Shown in pieces: positions 1-8,387 of a stretch of DNA of 64,000 nt. Each line of letters starts with the position of its first letter. Position 1 is the first letter of the stretch. The DNA is from Martelella mediterranea (GTDB taxonomy: Bacteria; Pseudomonadota; Alphaproteobacteria; Rhizobiales; Rhizobiaceae). The notes beneath the pieces are model-generated. The model was not told the DNA's origin and made no database searches. It saw only the letters and a program-made list of their open reading frames with translations. The position numbers were made by a program, and so were the translations under genes. The stretch spans positions 124,001 to 188,000 of the forward strand of contig PVUG01000007.1 in NCBI GenBank assembly GCA_003001975.1. Reading direction: 5' to 3'.

Positions 1-369
1 TGGGGTGCGATCGAGGAAGATCAGGCGCGGCTTGCGCGCGTGGTCGACATCAGAAGCGGTGAAGGCGGCGTCTCGGGCGCACAGGCTGACGACGATGTCC
101 GCAAGATCGTGGTCGACTTTGCCGGCGGCCCGCTGGCAGATTTTGGCGCGGGGTCGGAACTTAAGGAGCGGCTCCACGTTACCAATGGCGAGATTGTTCA
201 TTCGACGGTTTCAGCAATCATGGGCGAAGACGTCTGGCGGCTTGCAATCGATGTCCGTCCGGCAGGCGATGCGCCGGTCGAACTGCTCGCTGCTCTGACC
301 GACGGCAACCGCGATTTGAGTGAAGTATGGCTTTATCAATGGAGAAAAGGCGATGACCAACCAGACTGA
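1..369 (+). CDS. opgG: OpgG, periplasmic glucan biosynthesis protein (3' end only)
   Basis: This is the last 122 codons of an OpgG/MdoG protein; the rest lies before the window. OpgG is a periplasmic protein that acts on the beta-1,2-glucan backbone made by OpgH during synthesis of osmoregulated periplasmic glucans. The visible part is the C-terminal immunoglobulin-like domain, recognised from the VDFAGGPLADFG stretch and the closing VWLYQW segment. The stop codon (367-369) lies downstream of an ATG at 353 that has a good GGAG ribosome site, so opgG and the original opgH start overlap by 17 bases, as expected for a translationally coupled opgGH pair. The family call rests on this short tail plus the opgH neighbour. 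Confidence 0.87.
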   Translation, partial: WGAIEEDQARLARVVDIRSGEGGVSGAQADDDVRKIVVDFAGGPLADFGAGSELKERLHVTNGEIVHSTVSAIMGEDVWRLAIDVRPAGDAPVELLAALTDGNRDLSEVWLYQWRKGDDQPD

Positions 370-532
370 CGGAAACAAGGATTTTACCCGGTTTCTCCCG
401 GCGACAGCCCCGCTGCCGATGCCGGACCAGTTGATCGAACGCCCCCGCCATCAGGGTCTGATTGCGACGATACTGTCACCGGTGTCTGTCCTGCAGCGTC
501 CGCGCGCCGTTCGTTTCTGGTCCAGAGGGTAA
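353..532 (+). pseudogene. Detached 5' end of opgH, closed by an in-frame stop
   Basis: An ATG at 353 with a GGAG-type ribosome site at about 341 overlaps the end of opgG and opens a frame encoding MTNQTDGNKDFTRF followed by LPATAPLPMPDQ. The latter resembles the N-terminus of OpgH proteins, which usually carry an LP-x-x-x-PL-x-MP-x-Q motif. The frame runs 59 codons and stops at a TAA (530-532), but continues in the same frame after the stop into the OpgH body at 590. I infer that this is the original start of opgH, separated from the rest by an insertion at 451-579. Ribosomes ending at 532 could restart at 590. A sequencing error would not explain 129 extra bases flanked by a repeat. Confidence 0.65.
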
Positions 533-579
533 TTCCGGTCGATAAAAGCCAGCACGGTCTTTTGGTGCCGGCGTCAATT
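451..579 (+). mobile_element. Putative 129-bp insertion with 6-bp target duplication in opgH
   Basis: The hexamer TCAGGG occurs at 451-456 and again at 580-585. The distance is 129 bases, exactly 43 codons. Deleting one copy plus the intervening 123 bases joins CGC CAT CAG to GGA AGC ATG ATG and gives a continuous OpgH N-terminus reading LIERPRHQGSMMLALRR. The intervening DNA encodes nothing recognisable and supplies the in-frame TAA. Its two ends share only a loose ATTG-GACG-like inverted similarity, so it looks like a small non-autonomous element of MITE or RIME type. The element family is not identified; the duplication and frame arithmetic are seen directly, the transposition history is inferred. 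Confidence 0.55.
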
Positions 580-589
580 TCAGGGAAGC

Positions 590-2428
590 ATGATGCTGGC
601 TCTCAGGCGAACCATTTCCATTCTGTTTGCAGTCTTCGTGGCGGTGCTCGCCTCGCGGCTGGCCATGGACGTGTTTTTCGCAGATGGCGTGGACTGGGTC
701 GATTTTGTGCGGATTGCGCTTTGCGCAGCCACGGCCGCCTGGATCGCCTGGGGCGCGTCGCTGGCGCTTGGCGGGTTGATTGGCGCACGGATCAAGACCC
801 CGCCGCGCTCGCAGCTTTCCGACAGCGGCCGCGCGGCGCGCACCGCGATCCTGATCCCGGTTTATAACGAGGATCCGCGCGCGACCTTTTCCTCCGCCGC
901 CGCGATGGCCGAAAGTCTGCAAAAGACCGGTCATGCCGAACTGTTCGATATTGCGATCCTGTCGGATACCCGCGATCCAGACGTTGCGGCGCAGGAGGAA
1001 GAATGGTTCCTGCGGCTGCATGCCGAGGTGCCTGCGCCGATTGAGGTGTTCTACCGCCGCCGCACGGACAATTCCGGCAAGAAAGCCGGCAATATCGGTG
1101 ATTTCGTCCGCCGCCACGGCGGGCGCTACCCTTACATGCTGATCCTCGATGCCGACAGCCTGATGGACGGGGAAACCATCGTCGAGATGCTGCGGCGCAT
1201 GGAAGCCGAACCGAGACTTGGCCTGTTGCAGACGCTGCCGAAGATCGTTGCCGCGCGGTCGTGGTTTGCGCGCGCGCTTCAGTTTTCTGCCGGTCTGTTC
1301 TCCCCGATTTTTACCCGCGGGCTGGCCCGCATGCAGGGGCAGGAAGGTCCGTTCTGGGGCCATAACGCCATGGTGCGCACCACCGCCTTTGCCGAAAGCT
1401 GTGGCTTGCCCGCGCTGACCGGCGCGCCGCCGTTTGGCGGGCATATTCTCAGTCATGATTATGTCGAGGCCGCGCTTCTGGCGCGCAATGGCTGGATCGT
1501 GCGTGTCGACGCCGATCTGGAAGGCTCCTTCGAGGAAGGCCCGCAGAACGTGATCGACTACGCCAAGCGCGACCGGCGCTGGTGTCAGGGCAATCTTCAG
1601 CATATCCGTCTCATCCACGGGCCGGGGCTGAAGGGCTGGAACCGGTTTACCTTCGTGCAGGGCGTGATGGCCTATGTCAGCTCGCCGCTGTGGATGGCCT
1701 TTATCGCCGCTTCGATTGTCGCGCCGCTTTTTGCGCCGCCGCCTGAATATTTTCCCAGTCCCTATCTGCCGGCGATCTTTCCGCGCGCCGAAACGGCACT
1801 CGCCGTCACGTTGCTTGTCGGCGTCGGCGGACTGTTGATCGGGCCGAAACTGCTGATCGCGCTGCGCTCCGGCATCACCGGCGAAGCGCGCCGTTTCGGC
1901 GGGTTTATCGCGGCATTTGCCTCGACGCTGGTCGAAATCATCTGGTCGTCGATCCTGGCGCCGATCACGCTGATGTATCAGAGCCGCTCGGTGCTGCAGA
2001 TCATTTTCGGCATGGACGGCGGCTGGCCGTCTTCCGACCGCGAGGGCCAGACGATCGGGCTGGGCGAGGCCTTCAGGGCCAGCTGGTGGATCGTGCTGAC
2101 CGGCATCGTCATGCTGACGGGGGCATGGGTTCTGGCGCCGGCGCTGTTCTGGTGGCTGACGCCGATTGCCGTGCCGCAGATGCTGTCGCCGTTCCTGGTC
2201 GCGGCAAGTTCGTCGCCGGCAAGCGGACGCATTGCCGCGCGCTGTGGCCTGCTTTTGACGCCGGAAGAGCTTGATCGCCCGGCGATCATGCGGGTGCGCG
2301 ATGCGGTTCTGGCGCGCTGGTCGCAGCCTTCCGTCGACGACGGAAACACACCGGAGACCGCAGAAGATATCGCGGAGGATCCGCAAACGGGCGAGGCCGA
2401 GCCCGCTTATTCGGCCGTGCAGGGATAA
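590..2428 (+). CDS. opgH: OpgH, glucans biosynthesis glucosyltransferase H (body)
   Basis: An inner-membrane family 2 glycosyltransferase of 612 residues that polymerises UDP-glucose into the linear beta-1,2-linked backbone of osmoregulated periplasmic glucans. Visible: an N-terminal hydrophobic pair, a cytoplasmic GT2 domain with VYNEDPR near residue 90, the DxD-type DADS at about 187-190, GHNAMVR, and the catalytic DRRWCQGN at about 328-335, then C-terminal membrane segments. The ATG at 590 (or 593) follows AGGGAAG, but it omits the short N-terminal tail that the family normally has. That tail is encoded at 353-456 and is cut off by a stop (see the separate entries). Catalytic parts are intact, so the protein may still work if translation restarts here. 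It sits between opgG and opgC. Confidence 0.93.
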   Translation: MMLALRRTISILFAVFVAVLASRLAMDVFFADGVDWVDFVRIALCAATAAWIAWGASLALGGLIGARIKTPPRSQLSDSGRAARTAILIPVYNEDPRATFSSAAAMAESLQKTGHAELFDIAILSDTRDPDVAAQEEEWFLRLHAEVPAPIEVFYRRRTDNSGKKAGNIGDFVRRHGGRYPYMLILDADSLMDGETIVEMLRRMEAEPRLGLLQTLPKIVAARSWFARALQFSAGLFSPIFTRGLARMQGQEGPFWGHNAMVRTTAFAESCGLPALTGAPPFGGHILSHDYVEAALLARNGWIVRVDADLEGSFEEGPQNVIDYAKRDRRWCQGNLQHIRLIHGPGLKGWNRFTFVQGVMAYVSSPLWMAFIAASIVAPLFAPPPEYFPSPYLPAIFPRAETALAVTLLVGVGGLLIGPKLLIALRSGITGEARRFGGFIAAFASTLVEIIWSSILAPITLMYQSRSVLQIIFGMDGGWPSSDREGQTIGLGEAFRASWWIVLTGIVMLTGAWVLAPALFWWLTPIAVPQMLSPFLVAASSSPASGRIAARCGLLLTPEELDRPAIMRVRDAVLARWSQPSVDDGNTPETAEDIAEDPQTGEAEPAYSAVQG

Positions 2429-2433
2429 CGCAG

Positions 2434-3648
2434 TTGGAGCAGGGAGGCGCGCGCGTCGCAGTGCGGACACCGGCGCATAAGAGTCGTCGCGATCCGCGTC
2501 TTGACGTTTTGAGAGGCCTGGCGCTGATCATGATCTTTATCGATCATGTGCCGGAAAACCTCTATTCGTTCTATACGATCCGGATGATCGGTTTTTCCGA
2601 CGCCGCCGAAGCCTTTGTGCTGATTTCCGGCATCTCGGCCGGGCTTGCCTACAGCCAGCGTTTTTCCGGCGCCATGATGGCAACCGCGCAGGCGATCTGG
2701 AAACGTGCGCTGACGATCTACGGCGCCCACGTGTTTTCCACCATCATGGCCCTGATGATAACCGTGCCGGCGGTCTTTGCCTTCGGTCTGATGGAATTTG
2801 CCGAAATCAACGGTGTCGACTGGGTCTGGCGCCGGCCTCTGGCTTCCATCACCGGCATCTTCACGCTGACCTATCAGGTCAGCTATTTCAATATTCTGCC
2901 GCTCTATGTCGTGTTGTTTGCAGCAGTGCCGGGGCTGTTGTGGCTGGGGCGCAAAAGCATTGCCCTGATGCTCTCGGTGTCGGCGGTGATCTGGCTTGTC
3001 GGGCGCTGGAGCGAGTTGAAAATGCCGGCCTATCCGGGCGACTGGGCCTGGTATTTCAATCCTCTCTGTTGGCTGTTGCTGTTTGCGGTCGGCCTTGCCG
3101 TCGGCATGGCCGCGCGCCGCGGCAACAGGCTGGTGCCGTTTTCGCCGCTGCTTTATGCGGCGGCCGTGGCGTTCGTGATCTATGCCGCATGGTGGCGGCT
3201 GAGCGGGCATTTTGCCTTTCCCTGGCCGGAAACGCTGACGCCGGCCGTGATTGCCGATACCAGCAAGGAAAGGCTCGGCCTGCCGCGCATCGCCCACATT
3301 CTGGCACTGGCCTATATCGTCGCCTATCTGCCCGGATTTCGCCGGTTCCTCGAGCGTCCGGTGTTTCATCCGGTCAACATCATGGGCCGGGCAAGCCTCG
3401 TCACCTTCGTCACCGGATCGCTGATCGCCTTTACTCTGCAGATCGTGCGGACGGTTTATCCGACAGGGTTGCCGGAGGATACGCTCCTGCTGGCCATCGG
3501 GCTTGTCGCGCAATATCTGGCTGCCCGCTATGCGCTCGATCGCGCCGGTCGTCTGACCACCACCGCGCCGGCCGAACCGTTGCAGGAGAAATGCAGCAGT
3601 CCCATCGACAGGCTGGTTGCCCCGCCGCCGGAAAAGATCGGCCGTTAA
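2434..3648 (+). CDS. opgC: OpgC-family membrane succinyltransferase for periplasmic glucans
   Basis: A 404-residue integral membrane protein with about ten hydrophobic segments, typical of the OpgC family, which transfers succinyl (or similar acidic) groups onto periplasmic glucans. The signature RLDVLRGLALIMIFIDHVPE lies near residues 23-42, followed by the acyltransferase-3-like GFSDAAEAFVLISG. It starts 5 bases after opgH and closes the opgGHC operon. The start is uncertain: TTG at 2434 has an AGGG-like site upstream, while an in-frame GTG at 2461 lies 13 bases after a strong AGGGAGG. Both leave the conserved region intact. Confidence is high for the family, lower for the exact acyl donor. 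Confidence 0.87.
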   Translation: MEQGGARVAVRTPAHKSRRDPRLDVLRGLALIMIFIDHVPENLYSFYTIRMIGFSDAAEAFVLISGISAGLAYSQRFSGAMMATAQAIWKRALTIYGAHVFSTIMALMITVPAVFAFGLMEFAEINGVDWVWRRPLASITGIFTLTYQVSYFNILPLYVVLFAAVPGLLWLGRKSIALMLSVSAVIWLVGRWSELKMPAYPGDWAWYFNPLCWLLLFAVGLAVGMAARRGNRLVPFSPLLYAAAVAFVIYAAWWRLSGHFAFPWPETLTPAVIADTSKERLGLPRIAHILALAYIVAYLPGFRRFLERPVFHPVNIMGRASLVTFVTGSLIAFTLQIVRTVYPTGLPEDTLLLAIGLVAQYLAARYALDRAGRLTTTAPAEPLQEKCSSPIDRLVAPPPEKIGR

Positions 3649-3655
3649 TGCCCTT

Positions 3656-5188
3656 TCAGACCGGCACCTTGGCGGCGCCGGAGGAGCGGCTGCCGAGCGC
3701 GACCGGCTTCAGGCTGAGTGCAGCCGCAAGGCCGGTAAAGGCAACAAACGCGGCAAAGGCGAAGATCATCGTGAAGGTTTCGGAATAGCCGGCGATTGCG
3801 ACCTGATGGGCCTGTCCCGCCAGGTCGTCGATTGCAGTCGGTGTCAGATCGGCAAGCGGCCCGGCGCCGGGAACGACGGGCGCGGTGTCGAGCCCGTGGG
3901 CGAGAAGGGCGCCATAGATCGAAATCGCGGTGGCCGCGCCTATCATGCGCGAAAGCGTGACCGCCCCGGTTGCCGCACCGACATCGCCGGCGCGTGCTGC
4001 ATTCTGCACACCGAGCACCGGCACCTGCTGGCCGAGACCAACGCCGATACCCTGTATTGCCAGGAGGACGGCGACAACCGCAAGCGGCGCGCCGTTGCCC
4101 AAAAGCGCAAGCAGCGTGAAACAGGTCGTGGAAAACGCAAGCCCGATGATGGCATAGGGCTTGTAGCGTCCGGTGATCGACATCAGCCGCCCGCTGCTGA
4201 GCGAGCCGACGACGATGCCGGTGGTGATCGGGATGAAGAACAGGCCGGCCGAAGTCGGCGACAGGCCGTAGACCGTCTGCAGGTAAAGGGCGAGGTAATT
4301 GACCATGCCGATCGCCACCGCGCCGCTGGTGACCGACACCACGATGAGCAGCGCCACCGTCTTGTTGGCAAGCAGCGTCAACGGAATGATCGGCTCGGGA
4401 GCACGCCGTTCCGCAAGCACCCAGGCCAGCCCGCAGACAAGCGCGATTGCGATCACGCCAAGGCTCGGCGCTGCAAACAGAGAGCCGAAAATCTCGCTTG
4501 AATCACTCCACAGCACGATGCCCGTCACCGAGACGGCAAGCAGGATCGCGCCGGCAAAGTCGATCTTCGGCTGCCGGTTCGGCTTCCGGTTGGGCAAGAG
4601 GAAGAACACCCCGCACAACACGATGAGGGCGAGCGGCAGATTGATCAGGAAGATCGAGCGCCAGCCGAAGGCGGCCGTCATGGTGCCGCCGAGAAGTGGA
4701 CCGAGCGCGCCGGAGGTCATGATCACGAGACTGGCGTAGCTCTGGTATTTCGGCAGTTCGCGCGGCGGGAACAGGTCGGCATTGAGTGCGAAAATCGAAA
4801 CCATCAGGCCGCCGCCGCCCAGTCCCTGAAGAACCCGCGCGGCAATCAGCGTGTTCATCGAGATGGCAAGCCCGCAGGTCAGCGAACCGATCAGAAAAAT
4901 GGCGATTGCCGTCATCAGCACATATTTTCGCCCGATAAGGTCGCCAAGCTTGCCATAGAGCGGCATCACGGCGCATGAAGCGAGCAGATAGGCCGATGCG
5001 ACCCAGCCGAAACGTTCCACTGCGCCAAACTCACCGACGATTGTCGGCAGTGCGGTCGATACGATCTGGTTGTCGAGCGTTGCCAGGAACATCGCCATCA
5101 GAAGAAACAGGAAGGCGAGAATGCGCAGACGCGGGTGTTCGACCAGCGAGATGAAAGGCTGGTGCGCGGAAGACGAATTTGTTGTCAT
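3656..5188 (-). CDS. DHA2-family (14-helix) MFS drug-type exporter
   Basis: A 510-residue polytopic membrane protein of the EmrB/QacA type, predicted to export hydrophobic compounds with the proton gradient. Visible: LATLDNQIVSTALPTI in helix 1 (the DHA2 motif D1), the MFS loop GKLGDLIGRKYV, and GAAGATLSR-like motif C equivalents (GALGPLLGG, GAATGAVTLSR). The frame extends upstream of 5188, but the ATG there gives the expected short cytoplasmic tail, MTTNSSSAHQ, before the first helix; the upstream extension overlaps the divergent marR gene and is rejected. Its stop is 7 bases from that of opgC, so the two converge. A MarR-family gene reads the other way from a shared 95-bp promoter region, suggesting substrate-responsive repression. 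Confidence 0.9.
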   Translation of the reverse strand: MTTNSSSAHQPFISLVEHPRLRILAFLFLLMAMFLATLDNQIVSTALPTIVGEFGAVERFGWVASAYLLASCAVMPLYGKLGDLIGRKYVLMTAIAIFLIGSLTCGLAISMNTLIAARVLQGLGGGGLMVSIFALNADLFPPRELPKYQSYASLVIMTSGALGPLLGGTMTAAFGWRSIFLINLPLALIVLCGVFFLLPNRKPNRQPKIDFAGAILLAVSVTGIVLWSDSSEIFGSLFAAPSLGVIAIALVCGLAWVLAERRAPEPIIPLTLLANKTVALLIVVSVTSGAVAIGMVNYLALYLQTVYGLSPTSAGLFFIPITTGIVVGSLSSGRLMSITGRYKPYAIIGLAFSTTCFTLLALLGNGAPLAVVAVLLAIQGIGVGLGQQVPVLGVQNAARAGDVGAATGAVTLSRMIGAATAISIYGALLAHGLDTAPVVPGAGPLADLTPTAIDDLAGQAHQVAIAGYSETFTMIFAFAAFVAFTGLAAALSLKPVALGSRSSGAAKVPV

Positions 5189-5283
5189 CGTGCAAATCTG
5201 TGATAAAGGCAAGTATATGTCAATAGCATTAATGTGATCTTGGCAGGTTTTGAGTCTGCGCGGAATCTGATATAGAAAAAGAC
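5189..5283. promoter_or_regulatory. Divergent control region between MFS exporter and marR
   Basis: This 95-bp stretch separates the two divergent starts and is richer in AT than its surroundings (for example GTATATGTCAATAGCATTAA). It must hold both promoters and, by analogy with other marR-transporter pairs, the MarR operator. I see no clean long inverted repeat, so the operator is not located. Confidence 0.4.
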
Positions 5284-5832
5284 ATGATGACCAAGAAAAC
5301 CCCAGCACGTGAAAACCCCGAAAACGCGGCCATCGAACGCATTTCGGGCGCAATGACGCGCAATCGGCTGATGACCCGACGCCGCATTCTCGGACGACTT
5401 GCCATTGCCCGGGTCGCGCCGGCACTGGAAATCACCCATCTCGATGTGCTCGACGTCGTCGCCCGCGTGGAAGCGCCGGACAAGGCCACCATCGGCGCGG
5501 TTGCCGAGGGCATGCGGATCGATCCCTCGCGGGCAAGCCGTATCGTTGCCGAACTGGTGGCCCAGGATGTTCTGGAACGGCGCGTTTGCCAGAGCGACGC
5601 GCGCCGCTCGATCCTGGTGATCACCAAAAAGGGCGGCAAACTTCGGGAAGAAATCCGGGCCTTCAAATGGGCAATGCTGGAAAGCGTGACGGAAGACTGG
5701 ACGCCGGAGGAACGTGAAATGTTTTCCCGTCTTTATGAACGCTTCGTTTGCGGTATCGAAGACTATACCCGCGCACATGCGGGCATGGAGCCGCCTGCAG
5801 AGGGGGAGCAGCCGGTCCGCTCGGCCGGCTGA
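5284..5832 (+). CDS. MarR-family transcriptional regulator
   Basis: A 182-residue winged-helix protein. The central part shows the MarR pattern: TIGAVAEGMRIDPSRASRIVAELVAQDVLERRVCQSDARRS as helix-turn-helix and wing, where DxRR is the usual wing signature, followed by VITKKG. Flanking helices would form the dimer. It is divergent from the DHA2 exporter, so it most likely represses that gene and itself and releases DNA on binding an aromatic or drug-like ligand. The N-terminus has two successive ATG codons (5284, 5287). The ligand is unknown. Confidence 0.87.
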   Translation: MMTKKTPARENPENAAIERISGAMTRNRLMTRRRILGRLAIARVAPALEITHLDVLDVVARVEAPDKATIGAVAEGMRIDPSRASRIVAELVAQDVLERRVCQSDARRSILVITKKGGKLREEIRAFKWAMLESVTEDWTPEEREMFSRLYERFVCGIEDYTRAHAGMEPPAEGEQPVRSAG

Positions 5833-5894
5833 AACGCCACCTTTCGCGGGAAACCGCTTTTGTTTGGCCGTGACATTCGTTATGGCCTTAGCGC

Positions 5895-6557
5895 ATGAGA
5901 CAATCTGAAACCTTCACTCTTCTTCTGGGCGGTGCGCTCGTCGTGGACGATCGCGTCAGGCGGCTGGTCGACGGCAGCCGTGTGATTGCCGCCGATGGCG
6001 GCATGGTGCATGCCGAGGCGCTCGGTGTGGTGCCGGAAGTGTGGGTCGGCGATTTCGATTCCACCGATGCCGCGCTTCTGAAACGGTTTCCGGATATTGC
6101 GCGCAAGGATTTTCCGCCGGCCAAGAATGCGACGGACGGGGCAATTGCGGCCGAAGAGGCGATTGAGCGCGGGGCGAAACGGATCGTCATGGCCGGGGCA
6201 CTGCAGGGCGAACGCACCGACCACGGCATGATGAACATGCTGCTTGCCGTCCGCCTGGCCGAAGCCGGATACGATATGGTGCTGACCTCGGGCGCGGAAG
6301 AAGCCCGGCCGCTTCTGCCCGGTGCGACGGAGATCGGGATGCCGGCAGGCGCGCTGTTTTCGGTGCTCGGCTTTTCCGATCTTTCCGGCCTGTCGATTGA
6401 AAACGCCGTCTATCCGCTCGACGGTTTCGAGGCCCCTTTCGGGCTGCCGCGCACGGTTTCCAACAAGGCGGGCGATGGTGACGGACCGGTGCGCTTCGGG
6501 TTGAAAAGCGGCCGCGGCATCGTCATCTTCCGCCCGCACGATTTTTCGGGAGTTTGA
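5895..6557 (+). CDS. thiN: Thiamine pyrophosphokinase
   Basis: A cytosolic kinase of 220 residues that converts thiamine plus ATP to thiamine diphosphate and AMP. Seen: VIAADGGMVHA near residue 30, GDFDS at 52-56, the PPAKNATDGAIA stretch that carries the family's (K/N)xxTD nucleotide and metal site, and the C-terminal SNKAGDGDGPVRFGLKSGRGIVI beta domain that binds thiamine. The length is normal for bacterial enzymes. The uup gene begins four bases after the stop, suggesting co-transcription. No TPP riboswitch is recognisable upstream. Gene naming varies (thiN, tnr3-like); the function call is firm. Confidence 0.9.
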   Translation: MRQSETFTLLLGGALVVDDRVRRLVDGSRVIAADGGMVHAEALGVVPEVWVGDFDSTDAALLKRFPDIARKDFPPAKNATDGAIAAEEAIERGAKRIVMAGALQGERTDHGMMNMLLAVRLAEAGYDMVLTSGAEEARPLLPGATEIGMPAGALFSVLGFSDLSGLSIENAVYPLDGFEAPFGLPRTVSNKAGDGDGPVRFGLKSGRGIVIFRPHDFSGV

Positions 6558-6560
6558 GGC

Positions 6561-8387
6561 ATGGCGCCTCCGATATTGAAGCTTGACGACATTCATTTGA
6601 GTTTTGGCGGCACGCCGCTGCTCGCCGGCGCCGGTCTGCAGGTCGAGCCCGGCGATCGCATCTGCCTTGTCGGCCGCAACGGCTCGGGCAAGTCGACATT
6701 GCTGAAGATCGCCGCGGGGCTTGTGGAGCCGCAGTCCGGCGAAATCTTCCGCCACCCCTCCGTCACGGTGCGTTATCTCGAACAGGCCCCGGATTTCAAG
6801 GGCTATGCGACGGTGGAAGCTTATGTGGCCGACGGTCTGGCGCCGGGCGATGAACATTACCGCGCCGACTACATGATGGAGCATCTGGGCGTCGATCCGA
6901 AAGCCGATCCGCACACCCTGTCCGGTGGCGAGGCGCGGCGTGCGGCCCTTGCCCGGGTTCTGGCGCCCGAGCCCGATATCCTGCTTCTGGACGAGCCGAC
7001 CAACCATCTCGACCTCAACACCATCGAATGGCTGGAAGGCGAGCTTGCCGGCACCCGTTCGGCGCTGGTGCTGATCTCGCATGACCGCCGGTTTCTGGAA
7101 AACATCTCGACGGCCACCGTGTGGCTCGACCGCGGCACGGCGCGGCGCATGGATGCAGGCTTTGCCGGCTTCGAGGCATGGCGCGACAAGGTGCTGGAAG
7201 AAGAGGAAGTCGAGCAGCACAAGCTTGCGCGCGCCATTGTGCGCGAGGAGCACTGGCTGCGCTACGGTGTGACCGCACGGCGCAAGCGCAACATGCGTCG
7301 GCTTGGCGAACTTCACGACATGCGCGCCCGCCATCGCGATCATCGCGGACCACAGGGCACGGTCAATGCCACGGTCACGGAAGCGAAGGACAGCGGCAAG
7401 CTCGTCATCGAGGCGGAAGACATCACCAAATCCTTTGGCGAACGCGAGATCGTCAAGCCGTTTTCACTGCGCGTGGCGCGTGGCGACAGGATCGGCCTTG
7501 TCGGCCCGAACGGAGCGGGCAAGACCACGCTTTTGAAGCTTCTGACCGGCCAACTCGAACCCGACAGCGGCTTCGTTCGGCTTGGCGTCAACCTAGAAAT
7601 CGCCGTTATCGACCAGAAACGCGAGGACCTCGACCCCGACGATACACTGGCGCATTACCTCACCGACGGACGCGGCGATACGCTGCTGGTCAACGGCGAA
7701 CAGCGCCATGTCACCGGCTATATGAAGGATTTCCTGTTCCAGCCCGAACAGGCGCGCACGCCCATCCGCAATCTGTCCGGCGGCGAACGCGCGCGGCTGA
7801 TGCTGGCGCGCATTCTGGCAAGGCCGTCGAACCTGCTGATCCTCGACGAGCCGACCAACGACCTCGATATCGAGACGCTCGATCTGCTGCAGGAGATCGT
7901 GGCCGGTTTCAAGGGCAGTGTCATTCTGGTTTCGCATGACCGTGATTTTCTCGACCGGACCGTGACCTCGACGATTGCGCCGGCCAATCCGCTCGCTCCC
8001 GACGGCGCCTGGCTTGAATATGCCGGCGGCTATTCCGACATGCTGGCCCAGCGCAAGGAAACGGCGGCTGCGGCCAAAGCGGCGGAAAAGCGGGAGAAAC
8101 AGGCCGCGCAGGAGGACAAGCCATCGGGCGACCGGCCGGCAAGGAACAAGGGCAAGCTTTCCTACAAGCAGAAATTCGCGCTCGAAAACCTGCCGAAGGA
8201 AATGGAAAAGATCGAAGCCGAAATCGCCGCGCTGGAACAGAAAATGGCCGATCCTTCCTTCTTTCAGCGCGACCCGGAAGGGTTCAATACGCTGGCCGGC
8301 AAACTGGAAAGCCTGCGGGCAAGCCTTGCCGACAAGGAAGAGGAATGGCTGGAGCTGGAAGTGCTCAGGGAGGAACTGGAAGGCTGA
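6561..8387 (+). CDS. uup: Uup-type ABC-F ATPase
   Basis: A soluble 608-residue protein with two ABC ATPase domains and no membrane part, as in the ABC-F family that acts on the ribosome; Uup is also linked to precise transposon excision and ribosome quality. The first domain has Walker A GRNGSGKST at 38-46, signature LSGGE and LLLDEPTNHLD. An arginine/lysine-rich linker follows (TARRKRNMRRLGELHDM). The second domain has GPNGAGKTT, LSGGERARLMLA and LILDEPTNDLD. The last 110 residues are charged and helical, the coiled-coil DNA-binding tail that separates Uup from other ABC-F proteins. Its stop overlaps the next start as TGATG. Confidence 0.9.
   Translation: MAPPILKLDDIHLSFGGTPLLAGAGLQVEPGDRICLVGRNGSGKSTLLKIAAGLVEPQSGEIFRHPSVTVRYLEQAPDFKGYATVEAYVADGLAPGDEHYRADYMMEHLGVDPKADPHTLSGGEARRAALARVLAPEPDILLLDEPTNHLDLNTIEWLEGELAGTRSALVLISHDRRFLENISTATVWLDRGTARRMDAGFAGFEAWRDKVLEEEEVEQHKLARAIVREEHWLRYGVTARRKRNMRRLGELHDMRARHRDHRGPQGTVNATVTEAKDSGKLVIEAEDITKSFGEREIVKPFSLRVARGDRIGLVGPNGAGKTTLLKLLTGQLEPDSGFVRLGVNLEIAVIDQKREDLDPDDTLAHYLTDGRGDTLLVNGEQRHVTGYMKDFLFQPEQARTPIRNLSGGERARLMLARILARPSNLLILDEPTNDLDIETLDLLQEIVAGFKGSVILVSHDRDFLDRTVTSTIAPANPLAPDGAWLEYAGGYSDMLAQRKETAAAAKAAEKREKQAAQEDKPSGDRPARNKGKLSYKQKFALENLPKEMEKIEAEIAALEQKMADPSFFQRDPEGFNTLAGKLESLRASLADKEEEWLELEVLREELEG

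Noticed and set aside
476-2470. Long open frame on the minus strand across opgH (664 codons)
   Set aside because: It is antisense to a gene with intact catalytic motifs. Its predicted protein is rich in Arg, His, Gln and Pro without domain pattern, as expected from a GC-rich shadow frame.
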